Source: Chitinophaga pinensis (lineage in GTDB: Bacteria; Bacteroidota; Bacteroidia; Chitinophagales; Chitinophagaceae). From it: a stretch of 64,000 nucleotides of DNA. Position numbers and translations under genes: made by a program. Below, piece by piece: positions 55,688 through 64,000 of this stretch. A model generated the notes under the pieces. It was not told where the DNA came from. It ran no database searches and worked only from the letters and a program-made list of their open reading frames with translations. Location of the stretch: contig NZ_VOHS01000001.1 of assembly GCF_007896845.1 (NCBI RefSeq), forward strand, positions 1 through 64,000, written 5' to 3'. The first letter of the stretch is position 1; the number at the start of each line of letters is the position of its first letter.

Positions 55688-57256
55688 ATGAAGAACTACT
55701 TTAAGAAAACCGCATTCGGCATATTACTCGGAAGCAGCCTGTTTATGACCGGCTGCTCCAACTTCCTGGATGAACAGGATCCATCCAACCTGTCGCCAGA
55801 CAGCTATTACACCTTACCGGAACACGCAGACGCTGCTGTATATGCAGCTTATGCACGTGCCCGTTTTGTGGGTAGCGGCGCAGGTATCTTCTCCGCTAAC
55901 TTCCAGATGCTGGAAGCTCCAACCGGTACTATTACCACCGCAACTGCGCAGAACTCTGACCTGAATAACCTGTTAGGTCTGGTATATGATGGTGATAACC
56001 TGCACGTGAGACAGTGGTGGACAGGTGCTTACAGAGTAATCGCACAGGCCAACCTTGCACTCGACAAGATACCTGGCATCAATCCAATGGATGAAGCACA
56101 AAAGAAAAGAACACTGGGTGAAGCCAGCTTCATGCGTGCATGGGCTTACTTCTATATTGTAAGACTGTGGGGTGATGCACCACTGATCCTGAAACCACAA
56201 ACAGCAAGTTCTCCTGATTTCTATCCTACACGTACTTCTACCGAAGAAGTGTACAATCAGATCGTTGCTGACCTGAAAACAGCTGAAGCAGCTGGTCTGC
56301 CATGGATGGATCCATCCGGAAGGGTAGGTCTAGCCGCGATCAAAACTGAGCTGGCAAAAGTATACCTGACAATGGCAGGTGCACCACTGAACAAGGGTGT
56401 TGAATACTACAAACTCGCAGCAGATAAAGCGAAAGAAGTACTGGATTATTCTGTAGCAAATCCTACAGTTATCAACCTGTTCACCAACTATAGCGATCTG
56501 CATGATGTATCACAGAACAACAGACTGGAACATCTGTTTGAAATACAGTATCTGGCTGATATCGAGGGTAACCCAATGCAATCCCTGATGCTGCCAAACA
56601 ACTCCCTGGCTAAAAACATCTCTGCAGCTGGTAGTGGTGTTGGTAGCTCTGTTCCAACAGTATCTTTCTACAATTCTTATAAGAAGTATAATCCGACTGA
56701 CAAACGTACCGACGAACAACAGTTCTTCTTTACTTCTTACTTTGTAGATGGTACAGGTGCAGCATTCCCACTGGGTGCTCCTTACCTCTTCAAATTCTTT
56801 GATGTAGCTTGTCATGGTGCTCCCGGTAAACCGGGTACAGGTAGAAGTAACCTGAACATGCCGCAGATCCGTTTCGCAGAAACACTGCTGATCTATGCAG
56901 AAGCACAGAATCAGGCAGACGGAACGCCAAATGCAACGGCTTACGATGCATTAAACCGCGTACGTGGAAGAGCTAATCTGCCTGTATTATCAGGTCTGAC
57001 AAAAGCGACTTTCGAAGAAGCTGTATGGCGTGAGCGTTGGCATGAATTTGCTTATGAAGGTATCATTTGGTTTGACATGGTTCGCCTGAAAAAAGTATAC
57101 AATGAAGACACCAACGGTTTCGACAATTTCACAGGACACGTTAACAAGAACTCTGGTGCTGCGCTGGCAGATAAACACCTGCTGTTCCCATTACCGATCC
57201 AGGAAATTCGTAATAACCCGAATCTGAGACCTCAGAATCCAGGCTACGGTTCTTAA
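55688..57256 (+). CDS. SusD/RagB substrate-binding lipoprotein
   Basis: The lid partner of the SusC channel. I start at MKNYFKKTAFGILLGSSLFM (55688; two codons into the open frame), giving the lipobox MTGC with Cys23. Landmarks are FLDEQDPSNLSPDSYYT, RAWAYFYIVRLWGDAPL (the TPR-like first part), ETLLIYAEAQNQ and LNRVRGRANLP. The end is RWHEFAYEGIIWFDMVRL and HLLFPLPIQEIRNNPNLRPQ, as in all SusD proteins. No glycoside hydrolase, peptidase or regulator gene follows; a strong terminator ends the unit. Confidence 0.94.
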   Translation: MKNYFKKTAFGILLGSSLFMTGCSNFLDEQDPSNLSPDSYYTLPEHADAAVYAAYARARFVGSGAGIFSANFQMLEAPTGTITTATAQNSDLNNLLGLVYDGDNLHVRQWWTGAYRVIAQANLALDKIPGINPMDEAQKKRTLGEASFMRAWAYFYIVRLWGDAPLILKPQTASSPDFYPTRTSTEEVYNQIVADLKTAEAAGLPWMDPSGRVGLAAIKTELAKVYLTMAGAPLNKGVEYYKLAADKAKEVLDYSVANPTVINLFTNYSDLHDVSQNNRLEHLFEIQYLADIEGNPMQSLMLPNNSLAKNISAAGSGVGSSVPTVSFYNSYKKYNPTDKRTDEQQFFFTSYFVDGTGAAFPLGAPYLFKFFDVACHGAPGKPGTGRSNLNMPQIRFAETLLIYAEAQNQADGTPNATAYDALNRVRGRANLPVLSGLTKATFEEAVWRERWHEFAYEGIIWFDMVRLKKVYNEDTNGFDNFTGHVNKNSGAALADKHLLFPLPIQEIRNNPNLRPQNPGYGS

Positions 57257-57269
57257 GCAAACCGCTTAT

Positions 57270-57319
57270 AAAAAGGAAAGAGGCTTATCACCATAGGGTG
57301 ATAAGCCTCTTTCCTTTTT
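57270..57319. terminator. 22-bp bidirectional terminator
   Basis: Perfect arms, AAAAAGGAAAGAGG plus CTTATCAC and the complement GTGATAAG plus CCTCTTTCCTTTTT, loop CATAGG, between convergent susD and map. Confidence 0.93.
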
Positions 57320-57338
57320 ATGAATATCCTGAGTTGCT

Positions 57339-58103
57339 TTAAGACCAGATGCCATTGGAGGCAGTCAGTATAACCGGCTTACCATCTGTCACGATTATCG
57401 TGTGTTCATGTTGTGCTACAAAGCTGCCATCATTGGTTACCAATGTCCAGCCATCTCCCATATCATAAGCATAAGATGCCTTTGTAGAGATGAATGTTTC
57501 AATAGCTACAACACTGTTTTTATGGAAGCGGTTCTTATTCCTGCGATCATAGTAATTAGGGATCTCTTTAGGCTCCTCATGCAGGCTCCTGCCGATACCA
57601 TGACCCACCAGATTCTTAATCACTTTGTATCCCATTTTCTTCGCAGATCTTTCTATCAGATCACCCACATCTGCAATCTTCACACCACCTCTGATTTCAT
57701 TGATTGCTTTCTGAAGGATCAGTTTGGATGCATTTACCAACGGATTATGATTATGAATGTCTTCTCCTAATACAAAAGATCCGCCATTATCCCCCCAGTA
57801 GCCATTCAGCTCTGCAGATACATCTACGTTGATAAGATCGCCTTCTTTCAGCATCTTGTGTTCAGATGGAATACCGTGTGCGACTTCATTATTCAGGCTG
57901 ATACAGGTCCATCCCGGAAAACCGTAAGTCAGCTTCGGAGCAGACCTTGCACCCAGTTCACTGAGCAGCCGGCCACCATATTCATCCAGTTCTCTGGTAG
58001 ACATACCCGGTGCTGCATACTCTCTCATTTTCTTCAGCGTAATACCTACAGCTTCGCTTACGGCCTGCATACCAGAAATGTCTGCATTGGATGTAATTGA
58101 CAT
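57339..58103 (-). CDS. map: Type I methionine aminopeptidase
   Basis: Removes the N-terminal methionine from new proteins. I start at MSITSNADISGMQAVSEAVG (58103), because the longer frame would overlap the end of tmk with no reason. In this numbering (254 residues) the metal ligands Asp94, Asp105, His168, Glu202 and Glu233 and the substrate histidines His76 and His175 are all present. The gene lies 7 bases after the tmk stop, so the two are translated from one mRNA. Stand-alone class, with no zinc-finger extension. Confidence 0.94.
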   Translation of the reverse strand: MSITSNADISGMQAVSEAVGITLKKMREYAAPGMSTRELDEYGGRLLSELGARSAPKLTYGFPGWTCISLNNEVAHGIPSEHKMLKEGDLINVDVSAELNGYWGDNGGSFVLGEDIHNHNPLVNASKLILQKAINEIRGGVKIADVGDLIERSAKKMGYKVIKNLVGHGIGRSLHEEPKEIPNYYDRRNKNRFHKNSVVAIETFISTKASYAYDMGDGWTLVTNDGSFVAQHEHTIIVTDGKPVILTASNGIWS

Positions 58104-58110
58104 ACCTTGA

Positions 58111-58797
58111 TTATTTAGTAATGTTATGAATGATCGCTGCGTGGATCTCTTCAACAGAACGCATTTTATTATCCTGATCGTAACAAACAATCTTCGTCAC
58201 TGTAGCATCTGTATCTGCTAATATTTCGTACTCACGTTTCACGGCCAATTGTAAAGAAAAATCTTTCTCGTGTATATCGTCTTTTCCATTCAGGTATTTC
58301 CTGTCTTCTCCGGAACGACGCTGGGCTAATGCCTGCTCGGTATGAGAGAAGGGGACATCCAGATACACGGAAAGATCTGGCTGGGGAATGCGGTTGTACT
58401 CATATTCAAACATATTGATCCAATCACGCAGTTCTTGTTTCTCTTTGTCAGTTTTCAGCTTTGCACACTGGAAAGCAATATTGGACAATACATAACGATC
58501 TACCAACACGACATATCCACTTGCCAGCCATTCATTAATGGTGTGTGAAAAAGCCTTTCTGTCTTCTGCAAATAACAGGGCTACCAGTTGCGGATGGACG
58601 TCTTTTACATCTCCAAACTCTCCCCGGAGGAATTTGGCGATCATTTCACCAAAAACACCTTCCTGTACAATAGGAAAATGTACAAACCTTGTTTCTATAC
58701 CCTGGCGGTTGAAAAACTGTTGAAGTAAATTGATCTGTGTGGACTTGCCTGCTCCATCCAATCCTTCGATGGCTATAAACCTGCTGTTGTTTTGCAT
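58111..58797 (-). CDS. tmk: Thymidylate kinase
   Basis: Phosphorylates dTMP to dTDP for DNA synthesis. The 228-residue protein has the P-loop GLDGAGKS (12-19), DRYVLSNIAFQ (DRX motif near 105), the LID-like QRRSGEDRKYLNG stretch and FEYEYNRIPQPDLSVYLDVP. The TATCTTTG -7 element is 23 bases upstream. It is probably the first gene of a tmk-map unit; the M1 peptidase ends just 35 bases before it. Confidence 0.94.
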   Translation of the reverse strand: MQNNSRFIAIEGLDGAGKSTQINLLQQFFNRQGIETRFVHFPIVQEGVFGEMIAKFLRGEFGDVKDVHPQLVALLFAEDRKAFSHTINEWLASGYVVLVDRYVLSNIAFQCAKLKTDKEKQELRDWINMFEYEYNRIPQPDLSVYLDVPFSHTEQALAQRRSGEDRKYLNGKDDIHEKDFSLQLAVKREYEILADTDATVTKIVCYDQDNKMRSVEEIHAAIIHNITK

Positions 58798-58819
58798 TAA
58801 AATCAGTTAAAACTATCGG

Positions 58820-58827
58820 CAAAGATA
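58820..58827 (-). promoter_or_regulatory. -7 element of tmk
   Basis: Minus-strand TATCTTTG, 23 bases before the tmk start codon. Confidence 0.55.
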
Positions 58828-58831
58828 CCAC

Positions 58832-61705
58832 TTATTCAATGAACGAGGTCCGCCCATCATCCAGCTCATCAACATCTATCAGAAAATGCTCCTCATCGAC
58901 TTCGAAATCCTCCGCTTTCATATTTTTAAGGGCAAGTGTCTTCCAGGGGCCGGTTGGGTGGATAAACCTCATCTGGTCTTTGGCGGTAGTTACTTTCACC
59001 GGCATACTGAAATCAGGAACGTCAGTCTCCCAACGGTATCTGACCAGCAGGTTATTTCCTTGCTCCTTTAGACTGAACGCCAGCCGGGGCAGACGAGTGT
59101 ATTGCAGGTACTGCCTGAAAAAAGCGCTGTAATCATACTTTGTGAATTGGCAGATATAGCTGATCAGACTATCCGAAGAAAGCGTCTGATACCTGAAATG
59201 TTGTTGAATCCCCTTTAACAGGCCAAACCAGAGAGTGTCATTATCCAGTACATTCCGGAAGGTATGCAGCATCAGACTCCCTTTGGTATACATATCGTTG
59301 ATGTCGTAGAAAATGTGGTTCACGTCATATTCCCCGATCACCGGTTCCTTATTGCCAACACCATTTTTCTGGTCATTCAGAAAGACGGAAGCCGTCTGTT
59401 TGTCAAACAGATCTTCTATCACCAGTGATTCCGCATAAGTGGCAAAGGCTTCGTGCATCCACATATCTGCAATGTCCTTACAACTGATAGCATTTCCCCA
59501 CCATTCATGGGCAGCTTCATGCCATAACAGCACTGGTAGCTCCGGCAGCTGATTTCTATTGATCTTTCCAATGCAGACGCCACTCTGATGCTCCATAGGA
59601 TAAGGGCTTTCCACCAAAGTAAACCCGTCCCTCCGGAAGGCATATGGTCCGAAGTGCTTTTCATAACACGCCAGCATCTGCTTCACTTTAGCAAAAATCT
59701 GCTTTCCTGCTTCGAGATTGTAAGGCATCACATAATAGTCGATAGTGAGACTGTCGCCCCCCACATACAGGTCGGTATAATGCGCATACTTCCCGATACA
59801 AAAAGTTGCGTTGTAATTGTTGATCGGGTAGGTTACTGCCCATTCGAAGCGGGTCTTTGTATTCCCGACAGGCACTTTTTGTAATAGGCGTCCATTGGAG
59901 ATTTCGGTCAATCCATTGGGAACCGTGATCCAGATACACATACTGTCCGGCTCGTCTGACAGATGATCTTTACAGGGCCACCACAGACTGGCACCTGAGC
60001 CCTGACATACCACCTGTACCCATGGATTCCCTTCTTCGTCCTTATCCCACAATACACCCCCATTCATTGGAATACTTTTATCGGGTATCTGGGGACTACC
60101 TTCATAGTAAACGGTGATTTCCCCGGTATTGCCCGTAGTCTGTTTTTCGGGGAATCGCACAAAAACAGCGTCATACTCCCGTGTGTACGACAACGGCTGC
60201 CCTTTATACAAAATACGGTCAATCTGCATATTCGCATAAAGGTCGATCTGCATGCTGTCAAACGATTGCTGCACCTTATACCTGATCTTGTTATTTCCTT
60301 TCAGAAAATGCCGGTCGATGTCTACATCCACATCAAGATGATAAAAGGTTACATCGTAGTAGGAGCGAAGTGGAGATAGTTGTCCGCGGAGGGTGTCCGC
60401 CCTTGTAAAACCATTTTGCCGGTTAGATACTTTTCCTCCTACTTTAGCCCCGGCAGGAGTTGTTTTTATGGTGTCAGGCAACTCCGGCTGAAGGATGTTA
60501 TAATTCTCCCAGAATGCAGCGTCGTAATTACTACCAATAAGATTGTTCATGGAATTCTGATGACTACTGACACCTGTTTGGAATTGTCGTACACTATCCT
60601 TGTTGATACCCGTTACAAGAAAATTAAAATCGCCCGTCCATGGGATATTGTTGAGGTTTCTTTTTCTGCTGTTGATCACAACATCCCAATGCCGTAATAC
60701 CGTATGCAGATAATATTTCCCCTGAAAGGCCTGATAGCTGATGGTCATTTTTATGCCGGTAAAATCAAGGCTTCCTCCAACTACTTTTGACATGATTGTA
60801 TAGCGGAGGCCTCCTTTCCCATGTTTATTGATATAATCATTTCCGGCAGGAGTCGTTTCTACTTCAAACCTGACCATTGCCAACGTTGCTTCATCGATAT
60901 AAATAGCGCCCTTAATAATTCCCTTTCTGGAGTTTTTCTTTGGTGTGATACGGATTACTAGCAATTGACGTTCTCCCTCTGCAATTGTTTCCGCCAGAGT
61001 GTAATTGTAATAACGGAAATTATGTGGCGCCAGAATACTGTTTTTGACGTTGTTATATTTGATAATGTCTTCTCCAAGCGAGCTATACGCGGTATTGGTA
61101 ATATTTCCTATCCACCCATAGAATTGTGGATCATTATTAGGTGGAGCAGGTATTTTCCGGCCTTTGATGATACGTATCTGATCTCTATGCTCTTTATCTC
61201 TGCGAAAAGTCTTGAAAACGTCCAGTACTGACTCGTTATAGTTCAGGGTGTCGTTGTCGAAATGGATGTCCTCCCGGTAAAAAGCCGTCATTCTGGTATC
61301 AGTGGTGTCATAATTCCGGGTAATGGCAGCAATTGCCTTTTGTAATATCTCCAGTCCACTTTGCACGTGTATGGCAACTTCAGGCAGGGAAATTACGGCG
61401 GGAGTCAGTGCAACCTGTACTTGTTGATTTGTAGTTGTGAAAAGTCTGGTCATTGAGCGGTAACCGATGCAGGAGATCAGCACGCTGTCAGTTACTAACC
61501 TTTCCGGTATCTTAAAAGTAAAGGTGCCCAGATTATTGCTGATAGTACCGGTGCTACTATTTTTTAGTTGGATGTTTGCAGACGGAATAGGTTTATGCGT
61601 GGAAGCATCAGTGATAATACCGCTGATGATAATAAAGCGGTCCTGACCGTAGATCATCAGACCATTCAGGAGTAAACATACAAGGAGTAGGAATCGTGGA
61701 TACAT
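58832..61705 (-). CDS. M1 family zinc aminopeptidase with N-terminal CarboxypepD-like domain
   Basis: A 957-residue secreted metallopeptidase. The signal peptide is ~1-21 (MYPRFLLLVCLLLNGLMIYG). Residues ~28-115 form a carboxypeptidase-regulatory-like beta domain (IISGIITDASTHKPIPSANI), which is unusual on an M1 enzyme. The catalytic zinc site is HEAAH (729-733, Glu730), with a further glutamate in MHEAFATY about 19 residues on. PMEHQSGV takes the place of GAMEN. It may process peptides in the periplasm or at the outer membrane. Gap to the regulator gene upstream: 93 bases. Confidence 0.88.
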   Translation of the reverse strand: MYPRFLLLVCLLLNGLMIYGQDRFIIISGIITDASTHKPIPSANIQLKNSSTGTISNNLGTFTFKIPERLVTDSVLISCIGYRSMTRLFTTTNQQVQVALTPAVISLPEVAIHVQSGLEILQKAIAAITRNYDTTDTRMTAFYREDIHFDNDTLNYNESVLDVFKTFRRDKEHRDQIRIIKGRKIPAPPNNDPQFYGWIGNITNTAYSSLGEDIIKYNNVKNSILAPHNFRYYNYTLAETIAEGERQLLVIRITPKKNSRKGIIKGAIYIDEATLAMVRFEVETTPAGNDYINKHGKGGLRYTIMSKVVGGSLDFTGIKMTISYQAFQGKYYLHTVLRHWDVVINSRKRNLNNIPWTGDFNFLVTGINKDSVRQFQTGVSSHQNSMNNLIGSNYDAAFWENYNILQPELPDTIKTTPAGAKVGGKVSNRQNGFTRADTLRGQLSPLRSYYDVTFYHLDVDVDIDRHFLKGNNKIRYKVQQSFDSMQIDLYANMQIDRILYKGQPLSYTREYDAVFVRFPEKQTTGNTGEITVYYEGSPQIPDKSIPMNGGVLWDKDEEGNPWVQVVCQGSGASLWWPCKDHLSDEPDSMCIWITVPNGLTEISNGRLLQKVPVGNTKTRFEWAVTYPINNYNATFCIGKYAHYTDLYVGGDSLTIDYYVMPYNLEAGKQIFAKVKQMLACYEKHFGPYAFRRDGFTLVESPYPMEHQSGVCIGKINRNQLPELPVLLWHEAAHEWWGNAISCKDIADMWMHEAFATYAESLVIEDLFDKQTASVFLNDQKNGVGNKEPVIGEYDVNHIFYDINDMYTKGSLMLHTFRNVLDNDTLWFGLLKGIQQHFRYQTLSSDSLISYICQFTKYDYSAFFRQYLQYTRLPRLAFSLKEQGNNLLVRYRWETDVPDFSMPVKVTTAKDQMRFIHPTGPWKTLALKNMKAEDFEVDEEHFLIDVDELDDGRTSFIE

Positions 61706-61798
61706 GGCTTCTTTTTATCAGCAAAAGAAGCTTTTGAACCCGGTACCATCCACTCAAATCCGGATTTGAACAGTTTTTAAAGGGCTCATTTACAGGGT

Positions 61799-62932
61799 TT
61801 AGGCGATTTTGTTCTGATTATTCATGTATTCTCTGGGTGACATGCCGGTATTATTTCGGAAAGCACGTTGAAAAGTGGGGAGGGAATTAAAGCCTGATTC
61901 AAGGGCGAGGCTCATGATGGTATATTGTTCCTGCTGAGATGCCGCAATTTTCTGTTTAAAGGCGGCTACCCGGTATTCATTTATAAATTCATTAAAACTC
62001 TTTTGGAGGTGCTGGTTTAAAACGGCAGAGATGGTCTTCGGAGCTAATCCGATATGCTGTGCTACCAATGAAAGGTTCAATTCCGGATTCAGGTATAGCT
62101 GATCCTGTTCCATAGCTTTCAATAATAATGGAACCGCTTCAGTAATAATGGTATCAGGAATAGGGGCAGGAGAGGGCACTGCTTTGGGGGCAACCGTTTC
62201 TTCTTCAGCCGTCATCATATATCCTTTGATTCCCAGATAATAGATAAGGATTACCAGCGGTATATATACAGGATACCAATCCACCATGTTTAACAGCTTA
62301 TCCGTAAACCGGGGAATCACATAAGGTACCAGATAAATAAACCAGATCATTTGAAAAACCAGAAAGATCTGCAGGAACTGTTTTATCCAGCGAAGGTGTT
62401 TTTCGTTATTAATCTGTGTAACAGAAATATACCGGTAGGAGAGATAGACATAAATGGTCATGGAAAGCCAGCGGGGAATGTCGGCGTAGATGTTATAGGT
62501 ATCGATAAAAATGCCCCATGGTTCCGGATGACTCCTTAACAAACCTGCCAATACTCCCCCGACATAGATCAAAGCCACTAACTGGGGGATGATATCGATA
62601 ATAGTAGAATAAAAATGAGGCCTTTGTGTCTTATTAACCCTAAACGTCTGATCCAGCGTTGATTTTACATAAAAGTAAAGAAGCGGTCCTACAGGCATGA
62701 CCACAACAAGCGGTACAAAATTCAGCAGGAACCTCAGTAAGGGAAACCCATTTACCCAGCTGGACTCGAAAATATGCAGGTTCAGACAGGCCAATGCAAT
62801 GAGCAGGATTAATATAGCCAGCAGACGATCTCTCGCCGGACGCTTTCTTGCGAAGAACAACAATCCGCTCATAATGAAGCCTTGCAGGGCACCAAGCAAC
62901 ATCAGAGTACTGAATATTCCGGAGAAGCTCAT
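61799..62932 (-). CDS. AraC-type regulator with seven-helix membrane domain
   Basis: A 377-residue protein. Seven hydrophobic helices fill ~1-235 (GALQGFIMSGLLFFARKRPA, LVVVMPVGPLLYFYVKSTLD and so on). The last 105 residues form an AraC-type DNA-binding domain (LSLVAQHIGLAPKTISAVLN and then MSLALESGFNSLPTFQRAFR). Membrane-anchored AraC regulators of this type are common in Bacteroidota and sense envelope signals directly. Its target is unknown. It lies between the M1 gene and the HxlR/QorB pair. Confidence 0.88.
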   Translation of the reverse strand: MSFSGIFSTLMLLGALQGFIMSGLLFFARKRPARDRLLAILILLIALACLNLHIFESSWVNGFPLLRFLLNFVPLVVVMPVGPLLYFYVKSTLDQTFRVNKTQRPHFYSTIIDIIPQLVALIYVGGVLAGLLRSHPEPWGIFIDTYNIYADIPRWLSMTIYVYLSYRYISVTQINNEKHLRWIKQFLQIFLVFQMIWFIYLVPYVIPRFTDKLLNMVDWYPVYIPLVILIYYLGIKGYMMTAEEETVAPKAVPSPAPIPDTIITEAVPLLLKAMEQDQLYLNPELNLSLVAQHIGLAPKTISAVLNQHLQKSFNEFINEYRVAAFKQKIAASQQEQYTIMSLALESGFNSLPTFQRAFRNNTGMSPREYMNNQNKIA

Positions 62933-62972
62933 CGGGTTTGTTTAAGACCTCCTGAAGGTATTAAATCGGCTG

Positions 62973-63347
62973 TTACGATCCGATATATTTTTCCCTTGAT
63001 GCGTAGATCCCTTCCATGTGTGTAGCCGCCCATTCTGCCAGACCTTCCATATGAGGTAAAAGGCTGGCGCCTCTCTCAGTGAGTGCATACTCTACACGAG
63101 GCGGTATCTCCGGATAAACCGTTCTGCTCACGAGGCCATCTGCTTCGAGTGATTTCAGGGTAACTGTCAGCATTTTCTGAGAGATATCCCCAATTACCTG
63201 ATGCAGTTTGTTGAAACGCAAGGTGCCTTCTACCCCCAACACAATAATGACCAACATTGACCATTTGTCACCCAGACGATCCAGCACGTTCCTGACAGCA
63301 CACTCGCCATCAACATCCGAATATTTTTTCCAATCTTCTTTTGTCAT
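62973..63347 (-). CDS. HxlR-family winged-helix redox regulator
   Basis: A 124-residue protein with the HxlR/DUF24 fold. Cys16 in GECAVRNVLDRLGDKW is the redox-sensing cysteine of the family. The winged helix is RFNKLHQVIGDISQKMLTVT with LKSLEADGLVSRTVYPEIPP. It is divergent from a QorB-like gene, the same arrangement as E. coli ytfH/qorB, and probably represses it until an oxidant or quinone reacts with Cys16. A TAATTTTG -7-like element (63369-63362) lies just upstream. Confidence 0.9.
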   Translation of the reverse strand: MTKEDWKKYSDVDGECAVRNVLDRLGDKWSMLVIIVLGVEGTLRFNKLHQVIGDISQKMLTVTLKSLEADGLVSRTVYPEIPPRVEYALTERGASLLPHMEGLAEWAATHMEGIYASREKYIGS

Positions 63348-63407
63348 AACAAATTGATAATCAAAATTACTTACTTCTACGTAACAAGCTGATAGCCAAG
63401 TGCCTTC

Positions 63408-63463
63408 TTGTCAGCAACTTGCTACGCCATTACCTTTGACTTACCAAAAGTAAGTTAAGGTAA
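63408..63463 (+). promoter_or_regulatory. qorB-like promoter with overlapping palindrome
   Basis: TTG (63408-63410), 20 bases, then TACCTTTG (63431-63438). An inverted repeat overlays the -7 and start: ATTACCTTTGACTTAC and GTAAGTTAAGGTAAT, with the core ACTTAC, CAAAA, GTAAGT. A likely HxlR operator. Confidence 0.65.
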
Positions 63464-63494
63464 TTAGGTAACCAATACTATTAAATCTAAGAAA

Positions 63495-64000
63495 ATGGGT
63501 AAAATACTAGTGACAGGCGTAACAGGACATCTTGGTCGTGCCGTATTAGATAAACTGCTGGTAAAAGTACCGGCATCTGACGTAAAAGTACTCGTACGCG
63601 ATGCGGCCAAAGCAGAGGCATTCAAGCCCCTCGGCGTGGAAATAGCTATCGGCACTTATGATGACAAAACATCGTTGGTAGCTGCCTTCCAGCATACAGA
63701 TAAACTGTATTTCGTATCAGGCAATGATATGGCAAACCGTGGTCCGCAGCATGAAAATGTAGTAAAAGCTGCGATAGAAGCCAAGGTAGGTCATGTCGTT
63801 TATACCAGCGTTCAGCGTAAAAACGAATCCGCCACTTCTCCGTTAGCATTCGTGGCATCTACACATTTACTGGTTGAGAACCTGTTGAAGGCTTCCGGTC
63901 TGACCTACACCATTATGGAGCATGGCTTATATGCGGAGGTCATTCCAATGTTTGTGGGTGACAGGGTACTGGAAACAGGCATCATTTTCCAACCTGCCGG
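63495..64000 (+). CDS. QorB-like NAD(P)H-binding quinone oxidoreductase (partial)
   Basis: An atypical SDR of the NmrA/QorB type, cut by the window end after ~168 codons. MGKILVTGVTGHLGRAVLDK gives the TGxxGxxG cofactor motif. VLVRDAAKAEAFKPLGVEI, KLYFVSGNDMANRGPQHENV, HVVYTSVQRK and GLTYTIMEHGLYAE follow E. coli QorB segment by segment from memory. It probably reduces quinones with NAD(P)H as a detoxification step. Controlled by the divergent HxlR regulator. Confidence 0.85.
   Translation, partial: MGKILVTGVTGHLGRAVLDKLLVKVPASDVKVLVRDAAKAEAFKPLGVEIAIGTYDDKTSLVAAFQHTDKLYFVSGNDMANRGPQHENVVKAAIEAKVGHVVYTSVQRKNESATSPLAFVASTHLLVENLLKASGLTYTIMEHGLYAEVIPMFVGDRVLETGIIFQPA

Noticed and set aside
57339-58190. 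Longer start for the methionine aminopeptidase
   Set aside because: The extra 29 residues overlap tmk and have no family counterpart; the Met at 58103 fits the normal length.

Overview
The window looks like a piece of a Bacteroidota chromosome, most likely from the Chitinophagaceae (Chitinophaga-like). The reasons are a SusC/SusD pair, many outer-membrane or lipoprotein genes with Bacteroidota-style signals, and promoters that repeatedly show the phylum's -7 element TAnnTTTG, several with a TTG about 20 bases upstream. Almost all of the window is ordinary core genome. The accessory-looking parts are the first 2.2 kb and a non-coding block at 34.6-36.2 kb.

Layout. 1-2.1 kb: an AT-rich remnant of a two-gene ATPase plus HNH-nuclease module (Septu PtuA/PtuB-like by architecture). 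The nuclease is broken by many small indels, and the ATPase loses its reading frame in its last ~70 codons. The module lies against the 3' end of a tRNA-Asn gene (2247-2320), the usual place for an integrated island. 2.4-5.6 kb, minus strand: an ArnT-like glycosyltransferase with one frameshift, a Rieske protein and HflX. 5.7-11.1 kb: S9 peptidase, PaaG-like enoyl-CoA hydratase, an outer-membrane barrel, then a TPR protein paired with a membrane HEXXH protein. 11.2-17.5 kb, minus strand: a large SWIM/SNF2 helicase, ComB, an SRPBCC protein and GcvT. 17.7-24.9 kb: M28 peptidase, small lipoprotein, Nudix-wHTH regulator, FtsX/MacB permease, SDR and AraC regulator.

25.1-27.5 kb is a two-gene NAD salvage operon (NadM-Nudix and nicotinamide phosphoribosyltransferase). 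Together the two enzymes take nicotinamide to NMN and then NAD. The operon's promoter carries an 8-bp perfect inverted repeat at the predicted transcription start. 27.6-34.6 kb, minus strand, is a five-gene RND efflux operon, tetR-tetR-tolC-adaptor-pump, with a cluster of AGTCAAAAA boxes in front of it. 34.6-36.2 kb has no genes. It holds three ~137-bp palindromic repeat units with compensatory base changes between copies, two degenerate half units, an 11-bp triplicate and a hairpin with perfect 36-bp arms.

36.2-41.4 kb: a secreted protein, an aminotransferase, DnaN, a fatty-acid hydroxylase family protein, a small membrane protein and a lipoprotein. 41.5-47.7 kb is a complete TPP-riboswitch-controlled thiamine operon (thiS, thiC, tenI-like, thiD, thiE, thiG, thiH) without thiF. 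47.9-52.0 kb: stress-type small proteins, two ferritin-like secreted proteins and a phytase-like lipoprotein. 52.5-57.3 kb: a SusC/SusD pair with no enzymes beside it. 57.3-61.7 kb, minus strand: Map, Tmk and an M1 peptidase. 61.8-64 kb: a membrane AraC-type regulator, then an HxlR repressor divergent from a QorB-like oxidoreductase that runs off the window.

Functions are assigned by reading motifs and by family resemblance from memory; no database search was possible.
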